The translations under genes were made by a program, and so were the position numbers. Positions 11,701-22,500 of a DNA stretch of 64,000 nt are shown here, in pieces. A model generated the notes under the pieces. That model was not told where the DNA came from. It worked only from the letters and a program-made list of their open reading frames with translations, and did no database searches. This DNA comes from Catonia carolina (lineage: Eukaryota > Arthropoda > Insecta > Hemiptera > Achilidae): the NCBI GenBank assembly GCA_035578175.1, contig JAQMRL010000003.1:55350672-55414671 (forward strand), read 5' to 3'. Numbering within the stretch: the first letter of the stretch is position 1; every line of letters begins with the position of its first letter.

Positions 11701-14700
11701 TTGAACCAGTTGTGTAGGGTGTACTCAACACAATGATTTGCCTTAACTGTGATGCCATGGACTAGGTTAATATAACTTAAAACGGCAGATTAAACATAAC
11801 ATGTATGTTTAGGATTTGATTAAAGAAATAAATAAGCAGACCTTATTATTGTTAAATGGAATAATTTTTGGCCTTTATTCAAAACCCAGAACTGGGTCAT
11901 ACTCTGTACTTCAACATGAAGTACAGAGTACTTCATGATAACGAATCGTAATTCTCAGAACACGAGCACCCCCATACCGCAGTAGGCGATGTCAATAGCC
12001 GATAATTATGTTTTTTACAATGATTACAGAAGTACTCAGCAAACCTTTTTTAATTAGTTAATTTAATTTAAAATCACAAAGAAATCAATGTATATTTTAT
12101 TCATTTTTTGTTTAAATTTATAATTTATAGTTCCAAAATTCCAACACATCCAGTAATCCGGCATTTTCAGTAATTCAGCACCCTCTCGGTCCCAAACAGC
12201 CCGGACTACTGAGATTCTACTGTACATTAAAGTATTAGAGTTTTTTTAGTGACATTTAAGCCAAATATCGCATTCTTTTTCTTGGTAGAATTTAAGTATT
12301 TGTATTGTACTTATATTTGTGTACGTGTATGTTTTTTTATGTACTAAGTTTGAAAAGAGGAAATGTACGACTGACTATTCAACAGAAACTCAAAATTACA
12401 AAATAACTCAATGGTGGTGCCAAAATGGAACATTCATCTCTTGTCTGTAATATTGGAGAAACTACTGTGTGGGTTATTAAAAGATAACAATGATAAAATC
12501 AGCGCTTTTATATCTGCCACAGATGATGCAGTATCTGGTTTTAAAAAAACTATAACCCACTGGATTGCTCTAATACTAAAGTCATCGCCACAAGTCAGCT
12601 GTCTAACAGCTGATTTTTGGAGAGAAAGGTTCCGTGGTTCAAATCCTAGTAAAAGAAGTTACTTTTCACAAATAAATTTTTGAAATGTATTCTGCCAACC
12701 ATTAATATAAATTACATTATAAATGAAATTTATCTTTACCTTACCTTTGGTTCCTTTTAAGTTTAAAAAACTTGTGCGCATTTCGGTGGTACCACCTTCT
12801 TCAGAGCAATATTATTAAAATTGAAAATTAAAATTTAGAACAGTGTTTTAGAACAGCTTCTTTAATTAAATTTTAATTGTTCATTATTTATTTTTTATAC
12901 ATCCAGATAAATTTAAAAAAGGTAAAATAATTAATGAACAATTAAAATTTAAAGATGACAATTTAATTATAGAAGCTGCTGCCATATATTGTAATAAGTA
13001 CAAATGAATACAGGAATGAAATCTAAGACAGTTTTAATCTATGACTGGTTGCAAACACTGTTCTAAATTTTTATTTTAATAATATTGCTCTGAAGAAGGT
13101 GGTACCACCGAAATGCGCACAAGTTTTAATCTAAAGTTCAGCAGTTCTTAGTTTGCTCCTACTGTCAACAAACCAAAGCCAGCTACTACAGGGTGCACGT
13201 TAGAGTCCGCGACTTTATGGATGTCATATTCTTATTTAGTTAACTATGTTTTAAATTATAAGTACTCAAAGTACTTAAAACATCAGTCATGATATGATGT
13301 AGGCCTAACAATTTAATTTGGAAAAATACTTTTAAAAGTATTTTGTTGTTACTTTTTAATCAGCGTGTACTCATTTTTATATAATGCGCATGCTCAGTGA
13401 CGTCATTATTTGTTTACATTAGGAGCAAACTAAGAAAGGCTGGACTTTAAATGACTGAATGGAAACACTGTTCTAAATTTTTGTTTTAATAATATTGCTC
13501 TGAAGGTGGTTACCACCGAAACGCGAGTAAGTTTTTTAAACTTAAAAGGCAACAAAAGGTAAGGTAATAAATTTCATTTATACTGGAAGTTACTTTTAAA
13601 CGGATTTGAATACTAGGCAGTAGTTACCAGTGTAATTTTATGGTTGGCATACAATTAACAATACTTTCTTAGGAATGATATTGCTTATTGTTCTTAAATT
13701 GAACAGATTGCAATATACTTACATTAGGACTTTTAAAAAAATATTATAATTGATAAAGGGAAACATTTGAATTGGATCAAGCAATGTTGTTGTAGTTTAA
13801 TCTAAAGATTTTTAGTGAAAAATAATTATGTAATAAAATTAAATGAATAATATAAGTCAGTAAATAGATATAGAAGCACAAAATCCAAGGTTTAAACTGA
13901 TTCGTGCAATGCCTATCCAGTCATTGCTGCGAGTAATTGAGATTTGAATGGACGTGGAGAATTTGTGAGTATATTATTTTCTTAGATAGAACTGATATCT
14001 TACAGCATTGGCTTTTAAAATGTCTTATGAAACAGTAAAAATAATGTTTTTAATTTGATTATTGTTACTGATGAAGCAGTAATTCTAAATTACTATTCAT
14101 GATAACTGGATATTTCTGTGTAAAAGCTATTAATTCATAGTAATATTAAATGAAGCTGGTTTATTTTAGATGTGTAACTGTTATCAGCCATTTGTAAGAT
14201 AGGATACTGTCGTATTAATGTACTGTATTCAGTGATTTGTGCCGTTAACTTAAAAAAAAAACTGAACCATATCAAATTTACTGTTAGTACCATCTCATGT
14301 GGCACGTGAACCTGCTCCTTCCATTTCGCAGGAATAATGCTGCTGCTAGTTACCAATGCTGCTGTTAGTTTGTGCTAGTTTATCTTACCATAAAATATGT
14401 TTATTAGAATAGAGAGTAAATTTTACTAGTTTGTGTGATTCATCATTGTAAGGTTCAATGTTAATACTCCACCTCACCCCTTGTCTTCCAGAATTGCCAT
14501 TTATGCAGACAAAAATACTGTAAGGCTATTTCATCAAATAAATAGACAACGTAAACTATATACAGAGCGTTTCATAATGTTTTTCAAGGTTAAGAAAATT
14601 CAGTACAAAAAACTATTTCACTTACCTAAATGAAAGTTGTACGGGCCGTTGCAGGGACTCAAAACAGTTATTTTTAAACATCCATAAATGTTCAATGTGT

Positions 14701-16079
14701 GCTCCTTTGGTGACACAGCACACATCAACATGAAAGTGTAGCTGTTACCAAACATGTTCTAACATGTCTCTTTTGATAAAGTTGATTGCATTGATTATGC
14801 GATCCTTCAGCTCAGTGAAATCATTCGGCGTTGGTGGGATTAACACCTTGTCTTTCACATAACCCCAGAGAAAGAAGTCACATGGTGTGAGGTCTGGTGA
14901 TTTTGGTGGCCACAGCATAATGTGTTGGTCTTCTGCACACGCGTATCCTATCCAGCGCCGAGACAATGTTGTGTTAAGGGACGACCAGTTGATTTCCGCT
15001 TGCACAAGCAACCAGTTTCACTGAATTGTTTACACCATGCACGAATTAAATTGTCACTTGGTGGATCGTTATTAAAACGCACGTTGCTCAGTAATTACTG
15101 ACTTTGAAACATGAAATTCTAACACACAGAACGACTTCTCACTTTCCGTGGCAGCCATTTTCTCTACTGTCTATGCCTAGCGGCAAACTAACTGCCCAGA
15201 ATATGTGGAAAAAACTATTTGAAGTGCTCTTTCGTACAGTACTTGTTTCATTCTTATTAGTAAAATACTTTTTGTACTGAATTTTTGTAACACCTAAGTA
15301 CATTTTGAAATGCCCTGTATAATGAACTGAAAATCAGGACCATAATACACCAGTAACATATGGTATTTGTAGATATTGTCGTTTTAATGTGCGTGTGTAA
15401 GGTAATCTCTCAAGTAGCACATGGAAAATTTGATATGGTTATTCTGTGGCTAACTCCATCGATTTTGATGCTCATAATTATATGATGCATACTGTAGTTA
15501 TAATTTTCAATGGCTATAGACCAGTGATTCTCAACCCGTAGAAGTCTCCTTACCACTAAACCAGAAATTGAACCATGTGTAGACCTCCCTCACTCCTGAC
15601 CTGGTAGGGGGAAAACCTTCCAGTAGTTATTTGGGTATGGGAAACCACCCTACCCCTACAAAAGGAATACAGAAATGTCTCGGAAAATAAAATTTAAATC
15701 AACACTATAGATCTATTCAACCCATCTCATTCAATGAACATCACTTTCAAAATCCTATTTATTTGGAAACTTTTTTTAATTATGTGCTTTCGACTCTTTG
15801 TCGACCACTCTTGAGGATCTTGCAGACCACCTGTGGTCCGTGAACCACTGGTTGGGAACCACTGCTATAGACCCCATTTCCACATGCCATATGGTCTGGC
15901 GGAACCAATATATTGTGCTCAGTATATAGTTATTTACTAATTTTTCTTGTTTTTTTTTCTAGTACTATTGTGAACACTGCTGGGCTACTATTCATTCACG
16001 CCCTGGTCGGGAATTTCACAAACCGCTGGTAAAGGAGGGTGCTGATCGGCCACGTGCTGTACCGTTCCGCTGGTGTTAA
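2559..16079 (+). CDS. orb2: Orb2 / CPEB2-4-type cytoplasmic polyadenylation element binding protein, C-terminal six exons (partial gene, 5' end outside window)
   Basis: CPEB proteins bind U-rich CPE sequences in mRNA 3' UTRs and control cytoplasmic polyadenylation and translation; insect Orb2 also acts in germline and memory. Exons 2559-2753, 6599-6711, 8166-8376, 9404-9585, 11129-11239 and 15963-16079 join in phase (1, 0, 1, 0, 0) to 308 residues ending at TAA 16077-16079. Counting from K at 2561: RRM1 about 51-140 (RNP2 KVFVGGLP at 52, RNP1 KGYAFLLF at 94), RRM2 about 158-235 (RNP2 TVFVGGVP at 160, RNP1 GRVAFSNQ at 204), and the Cys/His ZZ domain 243-295 (Cys at 246, 249, 254, 263, 268, 273, 276; His 281, 289). 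The wording of RRM1 (VVDWPHKAESKSYFPP) is that of the CPEB2-4/Orb2 class rather than CPEB1/Orb. The poly-Q/prion-like N-terminus is not in the window. All introns are GT-AG and several carry transposons. Confidence 0.96.
2781..3719 (+). mobile_element. mariner-family element with about 215-bp inverted ends and a decayed transposase
   Basis: Flanked by TA at 2779-2780 and 3720-3721. Its ends (cgaggtctgttcaaaaaata) are inverted, and the similarity extends about 215 bp inward on each side, far beyond the usual mariner TIR. The interior, with stops and frameshifts, reads as mariner transposase N-terminal and early catalytic parts: SIEDDPRPG, RRLTVREL, EEVGIS, HRVAAKFVP, TGDKNWVYGY. The downstream half is missing. 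It lies in an orb2 intron 25 bases after the exon ending at 2753. Confidence 0.9.
3824..4145 (+). repeat. tRNA-derived SINE, family A, full copy
   Basis: Starts gacccaccaggttggtctag. It has pol III box A-like tggtctagaggt and box B ggttcaaatcc about 60 bases apart, then a common body (gttggggttcaattaaccat; gggtcacggggttgctcatt) and an A-rich tail. Flanking atggtgaaac and atggtaaaaac may be the target duplication. Six related copies occur in the window. Confidence 0.82.
4150..5590. other. orb2 intron, nothing recognised
   Basis: No coding sequence, inverted ends or family similarity found in this stretch. Confidence 0.5.
5591..6590. mobile_element. Unclassified 1-kb repeat with inner GT microsatellite (family C)
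   Basis: Begins actttctcttgcc (5596) and near its right end has the inverse ggcaagagaaagt (6549-6561). It contains a (GT)n tract at 5729-5799, two diverged tandem modules of about 170 bp (6103-6230 and 6276-6410), and a hairpin aagttgtagaa/ttctacaactt at 6144-6174. A second copy at 51862 is nearly collinear. No coding potential. Confidence 0.83.
5729..5799. repeat. (GT)n microsatellite within family C element
   Basis: About 35 dinucleotides with two gtct interruptions; part of the element at 5591-6590. Confidence 0.95.
6599..6711 (+). CDS. orb2: orb2 exon: body of RRM1
   Basis: Acceptor ttttcag at 6592-6598, donor CAG|gtaagt at 6712. The two leading bases AT complete a split Asp codon, giving PPDIDEDEITASFRRFGPL across the junction. 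It carries RNP1 KGYAFLLF. The end of a 1-kb GT-microsatellite repeat lies immediately upstream, so the 3' splice site region is next to, or partly made of, transposon sequence. Confidence 0.96.
6860..7075 (+). mobile_element. LINE 3'-terminal coding remnant
   Basis: Translates to TRNRIGYYIANHNTELLEQN, then GRKYINKLPQALKSCDGNLS and a stop: the conserved tail seen after the reverse transcriptase of insect LINEs (Y-N-K-L-P motif). Confidence 0.65.
7111..7354. mobile_element. 244-bp MITE
   Basis: Inverted ends of about 25 bp: cccccaacgaactaaagact at the left, and inward from the right ccttaacgaactagagactg. Flanked on both sides by tata. No coding sequence. In an orb2 intron. Confidence 0.75.
8166..8376 (+). 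CDS. orb2: orb2 exon: end of RRM1, linker, start of RRM2
   Basis: Acceptor tttacag ending at 8165, donor GCT G|gtgagt at 8377. Encodes DESSVQQLIDACIQDEDKLY, the inter-RRM linker IKDKPVQIRPW, and RNP2 of RRM2 (TVFVGGVPRPLKA). The final G pairs with TT of the next exon to make the Val of the family motif KAVELAMIMDRLYGG. Confidence 0.97.
9404..9585 (+). CDS. orb2: orb2 exon: RRM2
   Basis: Acceptor tttccag at 9397-9403, donor AGG|gtaaaa at 9586. Encodes LAMIMDRLYGGVCYAGIDTD and RNP1 GRVAFSNQQSY, ending QLQHGDIDKR. A SINE with an 11-bp target duplication is inserted about 28 bases into the following intron. Confidence 0.97.
9614..10010 (-). repeat. SINE family B, full-length copy with 11-bp target duplication
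   Basis: Flanked by atttttttgtt (9603-9613 and 10011-10021). Read on the - strand it begins ctgcccataacagac and ends in a short stem-loop (agcctttcggct) followed by (CAA)n. The 5' end agrees with that of the copy at 40178. Inserted about 28 bases after an orb2 donor site. Confidence 0.85.
10379..10590 (+). repeat. SINE family A, diverged 3'-truncated copy
   Basis: Same order of boxes and body as the copy at 3824 (ttggtctagtgataaagtc; ttcaaatcctagt; aattaaccatactc), with more changes and no tail. Confidence 0.75.
11129..11239 (+). CDS. orb2: orb2 exon: first half of ZZ zinc-binding domain
   Basis: Acceptor gttttcag ending at 11128, donor CAG|gtttgt at 11240; exactly 37 codons, phase 0 at both ends. 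Encodes VEVKPYVLDDQMCDECQGQR then CGGKFAPFFCANVTCLQ, supplying Cys ligands of the CPEB ZZ domain. Confidence 0.97.
12125..12235. mobile_element. pogo/Tigger-like right terminus
   Basis: Contains cagtaatccggcattttcag and ends cggactactgagattctactgta, the look of a pogo-superfamily end (inward CAGTAGAATCTC). A convincing left end was not found. Confidence 0.4.
12558..13740 (+). repeat. SINE family A copy split by an insertion
   Basis: The head is at 12558-12666 (box A and ttcaaatcctagt); the rest resumes at 13586-13740 (gttaccagtgta; attgaacagattgcaa). The break is flanked by gaagttactttt on both sides (12655-12666 and 13586-13597), so the material between is a later insertion. Confidence 0.83.
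12667..13585. mobile_element. Foldback-type insertion inside a SINE
   Basis: About 920 bp bounded by a 12-bp target duplicate (gaagttactttt). It contains long inverted segments: aatgaaatttatctttacct ... gcgcatttcggtggtaccac near 12723-12820, inverted at 13470-13582. A further copy of the inner segment lies at about 13045-13130 in the same orientation as the right arm. No transposase seen. Confidence 0.7.
14562..15319 (-). mobile_element. Internally deleted mariner/Tc-superfamily element
   Basis: Inverted ends: left acagagcgtttcataatgt, right reading inward acagggcatttcaaaatgt, next to TA. On the - strand are two transposase pieces: an N-terminal piece (DNLIRAWCKQFSETGCLCKR) joined to a C-terminal piece (LWPPKSPDLTPCDFFLWGYV) containing the last catalytic D. 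The central part is deleted, so it is non-autonomous. In the last orb2 intron. Confidence 0.87.
15522..15864. mobile_element. hAT-type MITE (343 bp)
   Basis: 8-bp target duplicate ctatagac (15514-15521 and 15865-15872). Ends cagtgattctcaaccc and ggttgggaaccactg are of hAT/Charlie type. In the last orb2 intron, about 90 bases before the terminal coding exon. Confidence 0.92.
15963..16079 (+). CDS. orb2: orb2 terminal coding exon with stop codon
   Basis: A long T-rich tract and ctag precede the exon. It encodes YYCEHCWATIHSRPGREFHK, then PLVKEGADRPRAVPFRWC and TAA at 16077-16079. The C-E-H-C and H-S/H-K pairs finish the ZZ domain. The phase-0 join restores the family sequence CLQYYCEHCW. Confidence 0.97.
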   Translation, partial: YYCEHCWATIHSRPGREFHKPLVKEGADRPRAVPFRWC

Positions 16080-16320
16080 CCCAGGGGCTCCTTAGCACAG
16101 AAAACCTAGGCAATTCTGTAGTTAGCGTAGTCTTCTACGTTCATACATTAGTCTAATTCTCTTTTTTAAAACAACTGTTATCATTAATATTATAATAATA
16201 ATAATTATTTAATTGTTTACCACTATACTTTAGATGTCTTGCCTGCTATGGTGAGTGAAACTAGTCTATATCACTGTTATTTTTCACTCACAATCAGTGA
16301 ATTATATTTTCCAGGGTATT

Positions 16321-16530
16321 TGTAAATAAATGTCATACAGTCAAGCCATCTAATTATATTAATTATAATAATAACAATGATGTCGTCGGTTATTGTAACA
16401 ATAATAATAACGTTTGCTGTTTACGAGGAGAATCAAGAAGCTTTATAGGAGATCTTTTTTAAAACTTCCGTATGTTTTTCATTGATTTCTTCTCCTCCAT
16501 CGTATTTTATACTTTTCCTCGTTGTAAATA
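16321..16530 (+). promoter_or_regulatory. Cluster of Pumilio-type (TGTAAATA) and CPE-like (TTTTAT) motifs in the orb2 3' UTR
   Basis: TGTAAATA occurs at 16321-16328 and 16523-16530, and TTTTAT at 16505-16510, all within 460 bases of the stop. A TGTATATA lies further down at 18339-18346. These match the Pumilio recognition element UGUANAUA and the CPE UUUUAU that CPEB itself binds. Short A/T motifs arise by chance in AT-rich DNA, so function is an inference. Confidence 0.35.
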
Positions 16531-16632
16531 GTCATTGTAAAGAAACAGTTAATTCGTCGTCATGTATTATTATGAAAAAAAAACCAAATGATATAATTAG
16601 TTCAAATTGAATAATTATTTACTTCAAATACT

Positions 16633-17468
16633 AGGGACATTCAATTATTAATGAGACAAATGGATGTAGAGAAAAACTATTTATTCAATGAGAATGAAAT
16701 TTATTCTACTTTTCAACATAGTCTCTTGATACATTTAGACGCTTGTCCCACCTTTCTGCGAGTTTTCTGATTCTCAAAGCATAGAAGTCTTTATCTTGCT
16801 GTTTGAATCATACATGTGCTGTTTTTTTTTTGACTGCTTTGCTGTCATAAACTATGTTATGTAGAAAGTAAGGAGGATATGGCAACATCTACCAACCCAA
16901 CTTTTTGAGTGTTTCTTTCGCTCTCTGAGCGGTGAGGGGTCGCACGTTGTCGTGCAAGAAAATCGCATCCATTGATAGAGTGCCCTTATGGTTCCACATT
17001 ATCATGAGTCTTACTTTCTGTTACAACATTTAAAAGTACTCACTGTTCATGATATATTATTCTTTGAAATAGGCACAAAAAATTAGGCTTTACAAGTCCC
17101 AGATGACTGTCAAAATCACTTTACTGGTTGATCTAAAATTATTTTCCAGATTGTTGGAGATTATTGACATTTGTTCTGCCTGAATTAAACTGTTTCAACA
17201 TTCTTTTGTAATTTTCACCGGTTTTATGCTTTTGGATTAGTAAAAATGTTATCTTTAAACATTGCTCTTCCGGCATGTATGTTTCAAGCAGAGCTAACAT
17301 TTTGTAATATACAAAAAAGGTTATGTTTATATTAATTATGATTGAACAGCTGATTAACAGTGTTCCCAAGGTTACCAACTTAACCCTCAGAAAGTTTAAT
17401 TATCATTGAATTAACTGTTTTTTCGCTCTGTATTAATTTATCTCGTTAATTATTGAATGTCTCTTTTA
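16633..17468 (-). mobile_element. Decayed mariner-family element
   Basis: Ends inverted: gacattcaattattaatgag on the left and gacattcaataattaacgag reading inward from the right. The - strand holds transposase remnants: an N-terminal HTH part (LLIQKHKTGENYKRMLKQFN, SGRTNVNNLQ) at 17378-17139 and a catalytic scrap (AIFLHDNVRP) near 16970. Many stops. It lies in the orb2 3' flank. Confidence 0.8.
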
Positions 17469-18801
17469 CATCCTTTAACTTTTTAATATACTATAAATAA
17501 ATTAGATTCACGTAATATTAAACACTTAAGTAGTAAAAATTTTTCTTGTATATAACTACGATATAATATTATACACCTAATAGTTTTTTAAAATCTTTTT
17601 CCCATCAACCATTTGTATTCCCATCGGCATAACTAACTTTTGATACGTTGCCTAATTGATGATATGATTACCTGAATTTTTAAAACTTTTAACGTATACA
17701 CTTTTATAATCAAAGGAGAGGTGTTTTTTTTTAAGAAAAAAACAGGCCCTCTGCCATGGACCAGAAGAGAACAGAAAGAAGTCCCTAATATTTGTGTGAA
17801 CACAATTGTCTGTCATTTGTCTGTGCCCACTACTGATGTTTATTTTTAATTTTCCGATTTATAAAAAATAATTTATTTCTATCATGACTATTATATTAGC
17901 TGTTTCCAGCTGTAATCTACTATATAAAATAATATATATATATATAATGTATATGTAGTTTTTAGCTAAATACCTAATTATTACTGTGTTTATTGTTAGA
18001 TTTTTATAAATTTTATTTTGTTGAAAATTTATTTATATTCTAGTTATTTTTCTAAAAAGGAAATTCATTACTGAAGGTTCAACAACCTTTTAAAATTGTT
18101 AATAGCTATTTATTTTTTTGAAAAATCTTTTTAAATCAATATTATAATTTTTTACTAACATTTAAAAATATATTTAATTATTTATTATTGTATATTATTA
18201 TAATTTTGTAGTGAAATTTGTTGTATATTATTTTTATTTGTATATTGTTATTATATAATGTAGTTGTATTTATCATAATCGACTCTTTTATAATATTTCT
18301 TCAGTAATTCTCTTTCTTTTTCTATATTCTATATTATCTGTATATAAATATATATATTATATTTTATTATGGAATCATTTTATAAAAAAATAATAATATG
18401 AGTGTTGTAACGTGATTTGAAGTGTTATTGGGTGTAATTTCTTGATTATACTGTTATTCTATTATTTTTTCGGTTGCTCTTATTTTTTCTAATTTATTTT
18501 TTTCATTTTTATTTTTTTTGTTTTTTATTGCTAGTCAGATAATCTGGAGTCATTAACTGCATGTTATAACATTAATAACGTATTAATATATGTTATATTT
18601 AGAGTATGTAATATATTAATAAAATGCAGTGGCAAATAATGTGATGTTAGATGTGTAATTATTAAAAAAAACGCAGCAGTGGATGTAATGTATTGTATAA
18701 TATTATAAACATATTTATATTGTTTTATCAAACAAAAAAATTCAAATAATAAAAGTAAATTTAAATAAAAGTAGTGGGTAACGGACAAACTTTATAAATA
18801 A

Positions 18802-18830
18802 TCTCTCTCTCTCTCTCTATCTCTCTCTCT
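18802..18830. repeat. (CT)n microsatellite
   Basis: tctctctct run with one interrupting at. Confidence 0.95.
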
Positions 18831-19510
18831 GTTTGCTCATGTTGTTGTTAATTGTAGTTCTAGTTTTCTTGTCTTGTATGTCATGATTCATCTATTCTCT
18901 GTGTCTGTATATTTGCACGTGATCTCCCTGAACCAAAGAGTAAAACAAACAAAATAAAATCATATATATATTTATATGTATCTTTTAAATTGAATGTCGT
19001 CGTCATATTATCGTCGAACGATTTAAATTCTTAAATTCGATTTGACTGCAGAGAACTGCTGATCATGGTATATTAATTATTATTAAATAAATAAATAAAT
19101 AAATGTAGACACGTTGTTTACGTACATTTGTAATAATGTAATGTATTATATAATAATTAATTAATTGTTTTTAATTATTAATATTTTGTAAAACCGGAAT
19201 GAAATCGTAGGTGGTAGTCTCTAGTCAGGAGCTCCCCAGCCCGGCTTACCTTTTGTACATTACGTTATGTTCCTACTATCTTCAGAAGCTGACTGTTTTT
19301 TTTTCTTAATTGAATTAAATAAATAAAATTACCATTTAGGTACAAATAATTGTTTATTTTGTATCTCATATTAGTAAAATTGTAAGGTATATATTATAAT
19401 AATAATAATTTATATATATATATAAACGTATATATACATAATTGGTATGTATGTATATATTAAATAAAATAAATAGTGACCTTTTCCTCTCCATGTATTC
19501 TTGTGACTTT

Positions 19511-22500
19511 CCACTTTTTTACGATTTGTAAGTAAAATGCTTTTGAGGGAGTGTTTGGAAAAATATTGTTGTTCGTTGTTTGGTGCCATTCTGGGTTAAG
19601 AGTTTTTTTTTTCTATTTTTTAATAATATTCCAAAAAGGAATTAAAAGCCTTACCGCTTCTTTTAGATTTTTACTCTGGAAGTTTTCATACTAATGTTTA
19701 ATGTATTAAGCTGTGTTTAATAATTATGATCATTATAAAATTGATTACGATGTTCGATTCCAGTAATTGGATTGTAGTTTGTAAGTTGTATGTTATTTTT
19801 GTAATTTTTTTTCTGATAAAAATATGTAGTTGTTAATAATTATAAATTAATAATACTATTATAACCTTGTTTTTTAATACATTTGTTGGGTAGATTGCAT
19901 TTCTTGTTTTACGCTTGCGACGTTGCTCCAAGCAGTCGCACGGCCACTCGGTCATGGCTAGGCCTAAAAAATCCAATATTGTCTTTTTTACATTTTAACG
20001 ATACAAACAAAGTTTTTACCAACATGTTTGTCTTATGTGATAGTTGTATTCAATACAAATTCTACACGTGATTACTTTGTAGCCTTTGGTAAAATTATTT
20101 TAATTAAACCAGTTAGCACTGTAATTAATTAATTAACTTTTTTTATTAAGTAAGACTTTATAAATTAAATTTAAAAAAAAGAATTGTATAGACTATATAT
20201 TCCAGTGTGATGAATATTCCAGTTTAATAATTAAAAAAAAAATTATAAATCACAAAAATAAAAATGGTTCAGTTAGATTTAACACCTAGCAGACCAATTT
20301 AAATAGACATTATCACATTTTTCTTTAGGTAAAATAAAATAAATTTACCAATTAGTTTGTAATTATTTATAAAATCTAAAAATATATTATTAATAAATAT
20401 ATTTAATTATTTTATATTTATTTATAGTTATATATTTATATTATGTATTTTATATTTATACATATAACTACACACTTCTTTTGTCTTGTGGCTAAATTAA
20501 CATTAGTGTCACAATTTTTACCTAGTCTAAAAATATTTATTTACCCTTTTGCTGTAACTTATGTGCAATATTATTATAAAATGTTGTATATTATATATTA
20601 TACGTATATATCTTATTATTTGTTGTCTAAAATTTATTGATTGGTTAATTTTTATTTAATTATAAAATTTTGTAATAAAGATATTACTATTACTGGAATA
20701 TATAAAACATTAATGTTATCTTATGGAATACACGTTGAATAATACACAATGCAGATTAACATTATTTTACACATAACAAATTCTCAATAGATGTTCTTTT
20801 ACTTCAATTTCTAGAGTACATATATATTAAAACGATTATTTTCTAAATAGATCTTGTGTTAAACTCTAGTATTTATGTATCTTTATTACCAGTTCCATGT
20901 TCTACAAAGTCGAAAGATTCAAGAATATTTTACTAAGTTTTTAACAATTTTCAAACGGGCATATGTGAACGCCAGTTTGAGTTTAGTATTTTTCCTCGTT
21001 ATGCTCCCATCTTTTTGCAGTCCTTTCTTACTACCTTTCATTATTTATCAAACACTTCAAGACTAATTTTAAGTAGCTATCCTTAAAAATTTATTTGTCT
21101 AATAATTTGTCATAGATTCTGTTTAAACCAATGGAATTTTAATCTTTGTTTTCTTATCATTTCCATCAATCAATCATTTTTCTGATAAAGTTCTTTCTCC
21201 CTTATCTATTTTCCCTTATCTGTACTATCCATATACTACAGATAAATATTATAAAATATAAACAGTGAGTACATGAATAAGAACATGGTTACATCATAAT
21301 ACAAAAAAATTATGTGTTACTTCTTGATATGTCTTTTTCTATAAAAAATGTTAGGAAGATATTTTACTAACCAAGTTTGAAATGCAAAATTTAATGAGTT
21401 AGTTTTTGCTAAGTACAAAAGAAATAGTGTTAATTTATTGCCTTTAAAATTATTTTGTACTTCTTCAGAAATATATGTTTTTAAGAAATAAAAACGAAAA
21501 TCACGTATAATTTTGATTATTAGTATATTTAAATTTCATTTAAGATTAATTTTATTTATTTTTATTGCATATTAGATTTTATAAGTACCCCACAGTAAAA
21601 TAATGATAACATCATGGCACTACTTTGTATACAAAATTTAGAAACCAAAAATTAGGATTATTTCATTTTTAACTTTATACAACAAGAAGAGTTATTACAA
21701 AATTTACTTGATAAATTTGTTTATTAATTCTTTTAAAATACAGATTTAAAAAATTGTCCATGTTATCTTTCACAAATTATATCATGAAATCATGTTTAAC
21801 TTTTATTTATGAGTTTATACATTTATGAATATTTTAAGTCTTCTTCTTCCTCCAGTGTGAGCTTTGGCCTTCATCTATAATCCCTTTTAACGTCCTCTAT
21901 TCCTTGCCATCAATTCTAAGCTGACCTCTTTTTCTGGTAACATAAATCTAAGCTTTGAGTATTCTCTTTGGCGTACACTGTTTGTCTATAAGCTCCATGT
22001 GACCTAGTCACGTATTCACTGAGAATTGATGAATTTTACGATACCCTTCTTTTCTAGTATCTCAATTATCTCTGATTCACCGTTCTTTTATCATTCTCCT
22101 TAACCCAGTCTATAGATTCGCTGCAAAAATTTCCTTTGAAATTATCAAAGTGATTCCTGTTCTTTTTTAAATTAAATTAATTTAAAATTCACAAAATTTA
22201 TATATTAGAGGATTGAAATGTGAACAACTTATTTTCTAAAAATAATTTTTTCTAGGCAAAATAATTTTATAATTTTTAATCGTTTTTATCTAGTTTTGTG
22301 TAATGATTATATGTAAGTTTAATACATTTTGTATCATAAATAACAATTTATTTATAAAAGTTATGTATTAAGGAAAAATATATAATTAAATTTTCACTCC
22401 AGTATCTTGGTCTGCTAGGTATTTCATGTTTGTACTAATAATAACACTATTATTAATAAATATAGTTATTACATATGTGAAAAATTAAGCACTGCATTAT

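Larger units (their letters stand above)
16080..19510 (+). other. Probable long 3' UTR / 3' flank of orb2
   Basis: No coding sequence is recognisable after the orb2 stop. The stretch is U/A-rich and has many AATAAA hexamers (for example 16325-16330, and runs near 18951, 19085-19105, 19315 and 19460), so the transcript end cannot be fixed. A fossil mariner-family element lies at 16633-17468 and a (CT)n run at 18802-18830. CPEB mRNAs usually have long 3' UTRs; that this one extends to about 19.5 kb is an inference. Confidence 0.4.

Noticed and set aside
19883..20071. GC-richer 62-codon frame in the AT desert
   Set aside because: Short, unrecognised, with no splice context; cannot be supported as a gene.
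21840..22110. Antisense LINE tail
   Set aside because: Only a vague resemblance to the end of an RT frame; too short and broken to call.
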